Below, piece after piece: positions 60,429 to 64,000 of a stretch of 64,000 nt of DNA. The position numbers and the translations under genes were made by a program. Position 1 is the first letter of the stretch. Every line of letters begins with the position of its first letter. This DNA comes from Bacteroidales bacterium KHT7 (GTDB taxonomy: Bacteria > Bacteroidota > Bacteroidia > Bacteroidales > Bacteroidaceae). Location: the NCBI GenBank assembly GCA_900102385.1, contig FNBQ01000007.1:1-64000 (forward strand). Direction: 5' to 3'. Under the pieces are notes generated by a model. It did no database searches. It was not told the origin of the DNA and saw only the letters and a list, made by a program, of their open reading frames with translations.

Positions 60429-61790
60429 ATGAGAGACTTTGAAAATCTTGAGGTTGCAGTTGCCGGCACAGGATATGTTGGCTTGAGCATTGCTACATTG
60501 TTGTCACGGCACCACAAAGTTACGGCTGTAGACGTTATTCCTGAAAAAGTAGAAAAGATAAACAAAAGAATTTCTCCAATTCAGGATGAGTACATTGAAA
60601 AATACTTTGCAGAGAAAAACTTGAATTTGGTTGCAACTCTTGACGGTCGTGAGGCGTACAAAAATGCCGATTTCATAGTCATCGCAGCTCCAACAAACTA
60701 CGATTCTGCAAAAAATTACTTCGACACATCACATGTCGAGGAAGTAATAGACTTGGTACTCGAGGTGAATCCAGATGCTGTAATGGTAATTAAAAGTACC
60801 ATTCCGGTAGGATATACCAGAAATCTGTATATAAAATATGCTCAGAAATTCATGTCTGAGCCATCGCTAAAGGACAAGAAGTTCAACTTGCTTTTCTCTC
60901 CTGAATTCCTTCGCGAGAGTAAGGCGTTGTACGACAATCTTTATCCAAGCAGAATTATTGTTGGCTATCCAAAGTTGATAAACAATTCGTCAAACGACGA
61001 TAAAATATCTGCCGAAAACGAGGCCATCAGCAAGATTGCAGACATTCCTTTTCTTGAAAATGCAGCCAGACAGTTTGCCGCATTACTGCAGGAAGGTGCT
61101 CTGAAGCCTGAAATCGATACGCTTTTCATGGGTATGAAGGAGGCTGAAGCTGTTAAGTTGTTTGCAAATACATACCTTGCGTTGCGTGTAAGTTATTTCA
61201 ACGAACTTGATACTTATGCTGAGGTGAAGGGACTTGACAGTCAGGCAATTATTCAGGGCGTCGGACTCGATCCACGCATCGGCTCTCATTACAATAATCC
61301 AAGTTTTGGCTACGGCGGATATTGCCTTCCAAAGGACACGAAGCAGTTGTTGGCAAACTATGCCGATGTTCCGCAGAATATGATGACAGCCATTGTTGAG
61401 AGTAATCGAACAAGAAAGGATTTCATTGCCGATGCCGTATTGCAGAAGGCTGGCTGGTATGCTTATTCAACAAACAACCAGTTCGCGGATTCTACTTACG
61501 ACCATTCGTGTACAATCGGTGTTTTCCGCCTGACTATGAAGAGTAATTCCGACAATTTCCGTCAGTCTGCCATTCAGGGCGTTATGAAGCGCATCAAGGC
61601 AAAAGGTGCCGACATTGTCATTTACGAGCCAACATTAGAGGACGGTTCAACTTTTTTCGGCAGCAAGGTCGTGAATAACTTAGACGAGTTCAAGAAAATC
61701 TCTCAGGCCATCATCGCCAACCGCTACGATGCCATCCTCGATGATGTGAAAGACAAGGTTTATACAAGAGACTTGTTTGGAAGAGATTAG
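60429..61790 (+). CDS. ugd: UDP-glucose/UDP-sugar 6-dehydrogenase
   Basis: 453 residues. Oxidises a nucleotide sugar at C6 to the uronic acid using two NAD+. N-terminal NAD fold ([18 protein letters not shown]), middle domain with [22 protein letters not shown], catalytic Cys299 in [13 protein letters not shown], and a C-terminal UDP-binding part. It supplies an acidic sugar for the capsule. It is close to the family that uses UDP-glucose; UDP-GlcNAc or UDP-mannose-type substrates cannot be excluded. Confidence 0.9.
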   Translation: MRDFENLEVAVAGTGYVGLSIATLLSRHHKVTAVDVIPEKVEKINKRISPIQDEYIEKYFAEKNLNLVATLDGREAYKNADFIVIAAPTNYDSAKNYFDTSHVEEVIDLVLEVNPDAVMVIKSTIPVGYTRNLYIKYAQKFMSEPSLKDKKFNLLFSPEFLRESKALYDNLYPSRIIVGYPKLINNSSNDDKISAENEAISKIADIPFLENAARQFAALLQEGALKPEIDTLFMGMKEAEAVKLFANTYLALRVSYFNELDTYAEVKGLDSQAIIQGVGLDPRIGSHYNNPSFGYGGYCLPKDTKQLLANYADVPQNMMTAIVESNRTRKDFIADAVLQKAGWYAYSTNNQFADSTYDHSCTIGVFRLTMKSNSDNFRQSAIQGVMKRIKAKGADIVIYEPTLEDGSTFFGSKVVNNLDEFKKISQAIIANRYDAILDDVKDKVYTRDLFGRD

Positions 61791-61837
61791 ATCTTGTAAA
61801 AAAACGTTTTTCGTACTAATGATATATTCTTCTATAA

Positions 61838-62539
61838 ATGTTTAGTATTAAAGATTTAAAAAAAATATTTAGATATAGGTCTTTGTTGAAAACAATTTAT
61901 TTTAACTTTCATTATTTGCCTTTAAAGCAAGCATGGAAGTTACCAATATTATTGTATAAACCTAATCTTAGATGCTGCAAAGGAAAAATTATACTAAAGC
62001 CTGAGAATGGTAAGATTAGGCATGGTATGGTAAAACTTGGATTCTATCAAGTCTCAATATATCCAAATTCAGGTGTAATGTGGGAAAATAAAGGCGGCAC
62101 AATCATCTTTAAGGGAACATGTGATTTTGGAAATGATACTTATCTGTCATTTGGAGAAAATGCTTTAGTAGAGATATCTGAAGGTTTCAATGCCAGTGCT
62201 GGAGTTAAAATTATATCTTACCATGGCATAAAATTTGGGCTCTATGATAGATTAGGATGGGGAGTATTAATTATGGACACAAATTTTCATCCTCTTTATG
62301 ATTTAGAGAAGAAAAAGTTTAAATCTGCAGGAGGGGCAATAGAAATCGGTGATCATAATTGGTTCGCTACTCAATGTAAGGTTATGCATAGTGTGAAGAC
62401 ACCTGAAAGATGCATTTTTGGTATGGGGACTGTTATAACGCGTGGAAGTGAGATGAAACCTTATTGTGTTATGGGGGGATCCCCTGTTCGGGTGTTAAAA
62501 GAAAATGTTATTCGAATAGTCGGACATGATAGTGTATAA
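61838..62539 (+). CDS. Left-handed beta-helix acyltransferase-like protein
   Basis: 233 residues. The mid and C-terminal parts show the hexapeptide pattern of LbH acetyltransferases (FGNDTYLSFGENALVEISEG, then AIEIGDHNWFATQCKVMHSVKT, GMGTVITRGSEMKPYCVMGGSPVRVLKE). The N-terminal 60 residues are basic and unfamiliar. It probably acetylates or otherwise acylates a sugar in the polysaccharide. The gene is distinctly more AT-rich than the upstream region, suggesting a laterally acquired module. Confidence 0.75.
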   Translation: MFSIKDLKKIFRYRSLLKTIYFNFHYLPLKQAWKLPILLYKPNLRCCKGKIILKPENGKIRHGMVKLGFYQVSIYPNSGVMWENKGGTIIFKGTCDFGNDTYLSFGENALVEISEGFNASAGVKIISYHGIKFGLYDRLGWGVLIMDTNFHPLYDLEKKKFKSAGGAIEIGDHNWFATQCKVMHSVKTPERCIFGMGTVITRGSEMKPYCVMGGSPVRVLKENVIRIVGHDSV

Positions 62540-62585
62540 AAGAATATTTGTTAGATTCTGGATCGTATAGAATTTGTTATAAATT

Positions 62586-63800
62586 ATGAAAACAATAATT
62601 TTGTCTAATGCTCCAATAAAGAATGGAAATCGTGGTTGTGTAGCATTGTCTATTACTGCAATGTCTATTATTGATCGTATTTTTCGTGAAGCTAATGAAG
62701 AATATCGTTTGTATCTTACCGACGCAAGTATTGCAGAGAATGGAGAGTGTAAGTATATTGCAGACGGAATGCAGACATTGAGTTTCATGCAGTGTGACAG
62801 ATTCCCGCTTGATATGAAAGATATATTAAAAAAAATCATTAAGTCTGGGACTATTGGGGGAAAAATGATTAGAAACGCAGATTATATATTAGACATTGGT
62901 CAGGGCGATAGCTTTGCCGATATTTATGGTAAACAGCGTTTTGAACTTATAGATAATATTCACAAAACTGCAAGATTTTTTGGAAAGCCTTATTGCTTAT
63001 TGCCTCAGACAATAGGACCTTTTAAAGATGAAAAGATTCGTAAAAAGGCGATAAAAAGTATAGAGGGAGCAACGATGGTAATGGCAAGAGACCGTCAAAG
63101 TTATGATTATGTAAAAGAAAACGCTCCTGCACAGAAAAATATTCGTGAGTATATTGACGTAGCTTTCTATATGCCATATAAGAGAATTGAGTTTTCAAAA
63201 GATTCAATTCATGTCGGAATAAATATTTCATCTTTGCTGTGGCATGGTGGATATTCTCGCGATAATCAGTTTGGCTTGAAGGGTGATTATCAGCAGATCG
63301 TAAAATCATTGATAGATTATTTCCTTTCATTGCCGAATGTAACATTACACTTGATTGGTCATGTTGTGGGTGCAGAAAGGCATATAGAGAACGACTATGC
63401 CGTAAATTATGACATTTGGAAAGAGCATGGTAACAATCCGCGTCTTGTTCTTGCGCCACTGGCATTGACTCCTGTTGATGTCAAAGGCTATATTGCAGGA
63501 ATGGATTTCTTTATGGGCGCAAGAATGCATGCTACGATAGGTGCATTTTCGTCAGGCGTTCCCGTTGTTCCGATGGCTTACAGCCGAAAGTTCAATGGAC
63601 TTTTTGTTGATACTTTGCAATATAATCATCTTGCCGACCTGAAATCCATGTCGGAGACAGAAGTGCTTGACAAGGTGAAAGAGGCATTCTCAAAGCGGGA
63701 AGAATTGAAGTTGGTCATTGACGAAAGAATGAACGGAGTGGTTCGAGAGCGCGAAAAGATTATGATAGATGATTTAAAGATTTTTTTCAAATTAAATTAA
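62586..63800 (+). CDS. Polysaccharide pyruvyl transferase family protein
   Basis: 404 residues. Resembles the CsaB/WcaK family that adds pyruvate ketals to exopolysaccharide sugars: the N-terminal NAPIKNGNRGCVALS, YILDIGQGDSFADIYG, LLPQTIGPF, ARDRQSYDYV, and the late MGARMHATIGAFSSGVPVVPMAYSRKF are all characteristic. Pyruvylation adds negative charge to the polymer. It lies in the AT-rich part of the locus, 46 nt after the acyltransferase-like gene. Confidence 0.85.
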   Translation: MKTIILSNAPIKNGNRGCVALSITAMSIIDRIFREANEEYRLYLTDASIAENGECKYIADGMQTLSFMQCDRFPLDMKDILKKIIKSGTIGGKMIRNADYILDIGQGDSFADIYGKQRFELIDNIHKTARFFGKPYCLLPQTIGPFKDEKIRKKAIKSIEGATMVMARDRQSYDYVKENAPAQKNIREYIDVAFYMPYKRIEFSKDSIHVGINISSLLWHGGYSRDNQFGLKGDYQQIVKSLIDYFLSLPNVTLHLIGHVVGAERHIENDYAVNYDIWKEHGNNPRLVLAPLALTPVDVKGYIAGMDFFMGARMHATIGAFSSGVPVVPMAYSRKFNGLFVDTLQYNHLADLKSMSETEVLDKVKEAFSKREELKLVIDERMNGVVREREKIMIDDLKIFFKLN

Positions 63801-63812
63801 TAGTCAATAGTT

Positions 63813-64000
63813 ATGGTAGTCAGAATCAGAAAATATTTATTAAATCTTTGGTTGTTCATCAACGATTACATATATTTGATACGTAGTTTGTCTAATCATT
63901 ATAATAAATCAAATTTAGAGAGGCAGATATTGTTGTTGAGTCATGCGTTGGAAAAAGGAATGACATTCAAGGAAAAAAAAACAGGTTGGGGAAAGGAAAA
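63813..64000 (+). CDS. Nitroreductase-like protein of polysaccharide loci (5' part only)
   Basis: The window ends after 62 codons. The basic, partly hydrophobic N-terminus is followed by LSHALEKGMTFKEKKTGWGKE, which resembles the start of nitroreductase-family proteins that follow pyruvyl transferases in exopolysaccharide loci. The gene starts 12 nt after the previous stop. Family assignment from so short a piece is tentative. Confidence 0.5.
   Translation, partial: MVVRIRKYLLNLWLFINDYIYLIRSLSNHYNKSNLERQILLLSHALEKGMTFKEKKTGWGKE

Overview
The window is chromosomal DNA from a Bacteroidota bacterium, most likely Prevotella or a close relative (Segatella/Hallella). The evidence is SusC/SusD pairs, a xylan-use operon with the xusA-xusB-xusC-xusD-xusE-xyn10C order known from Prevotella bryantii, Na+-NQR, Fkp, a C10 (streptopain/interpain) protease, a UpxY-type antiterminator, and promoters of the Bacteroidota form TTTG-N18-20-TAnnTTTG instead of -35/-10 boxes. 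No rRNA, phage, CRISPR array or intact insertion sequence was seen.

Layout. 1-1176: non-coding; an 11-bp tandem repeat array, then a structured dispersed repeat. 1177-16210: xylan utilisation operon (GH43, two SusC/SusD pairs, surface glycan-binding lipoprotein, GH10 xylanase with two CBM-like repeats inserted in the catalytic domain), closed by a terminator. 16938-17300: orphan small HTH protein. 17301-18352: second structured repeat region. 18353-22465: six tandem paralogous small outer-membrane beta-barrel genes. 22544-26352 (minus): ApbE, two DUF-type envelope proteins, a GT2 glycosyltransferase and a DUF4199 membrane protein. 26417-26590 (minus): SRP RNA and tRNA-Thr(UGU) behind one promoter. 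26741-29486 (minus): GH13 amylase and FabD. 29596-34801: manC-fkp-fucP (GDP-mannose and GDP-fucose supply). 34897-36996: secreted C10 peptidase and a DUF486 membrane protein. 37075-46101 (minus): a small secreted protein, then a long same-strand run purU-hisH-hisA-hisF-hisIE-ftsE-lysC-lysA-GT2. 46306-50769 (minus): tamB. 51579-57472: nqrABCDEF. 57603-64000: start of a surface polysaccharide locus (UpxY, IspD/TarI-like cytidylyltransferase, SDR epimerase, UDP-sugar 6-dehydrogenase, hexapeptide acyltransferase-like protein, polysaccharide pyruvyl transferase, start of a nitroreductase-like protein), which becomes AT-rich after about 61.8 kb and runs off the window.

How the genes fit together. 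The first 16 kb takes xylan from surface hydrolysis to import. manC, fkp and fucP feed activated mannose and fucose to glycan assembly, and the distal capsule locus and the scattered glycosyltransferases use such precursors. ApbE is the flavin transferase that would modify NqrC (and probably NqrB), encoded 28 kb away.

The least explained material is non-coding. (1) An approximately 215-nt element occurs twice (345-559 and 17600-17819), folds into a series of short hairpins, shows one compensatory base-pair change between copies, and is accompanied by two further shared modules in circularly permuted order. (2) 11-bp-period arrays with related units lie at 2-338, 50960-51172 and 28496-28528. 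These are the best candidates for an undescribed system.
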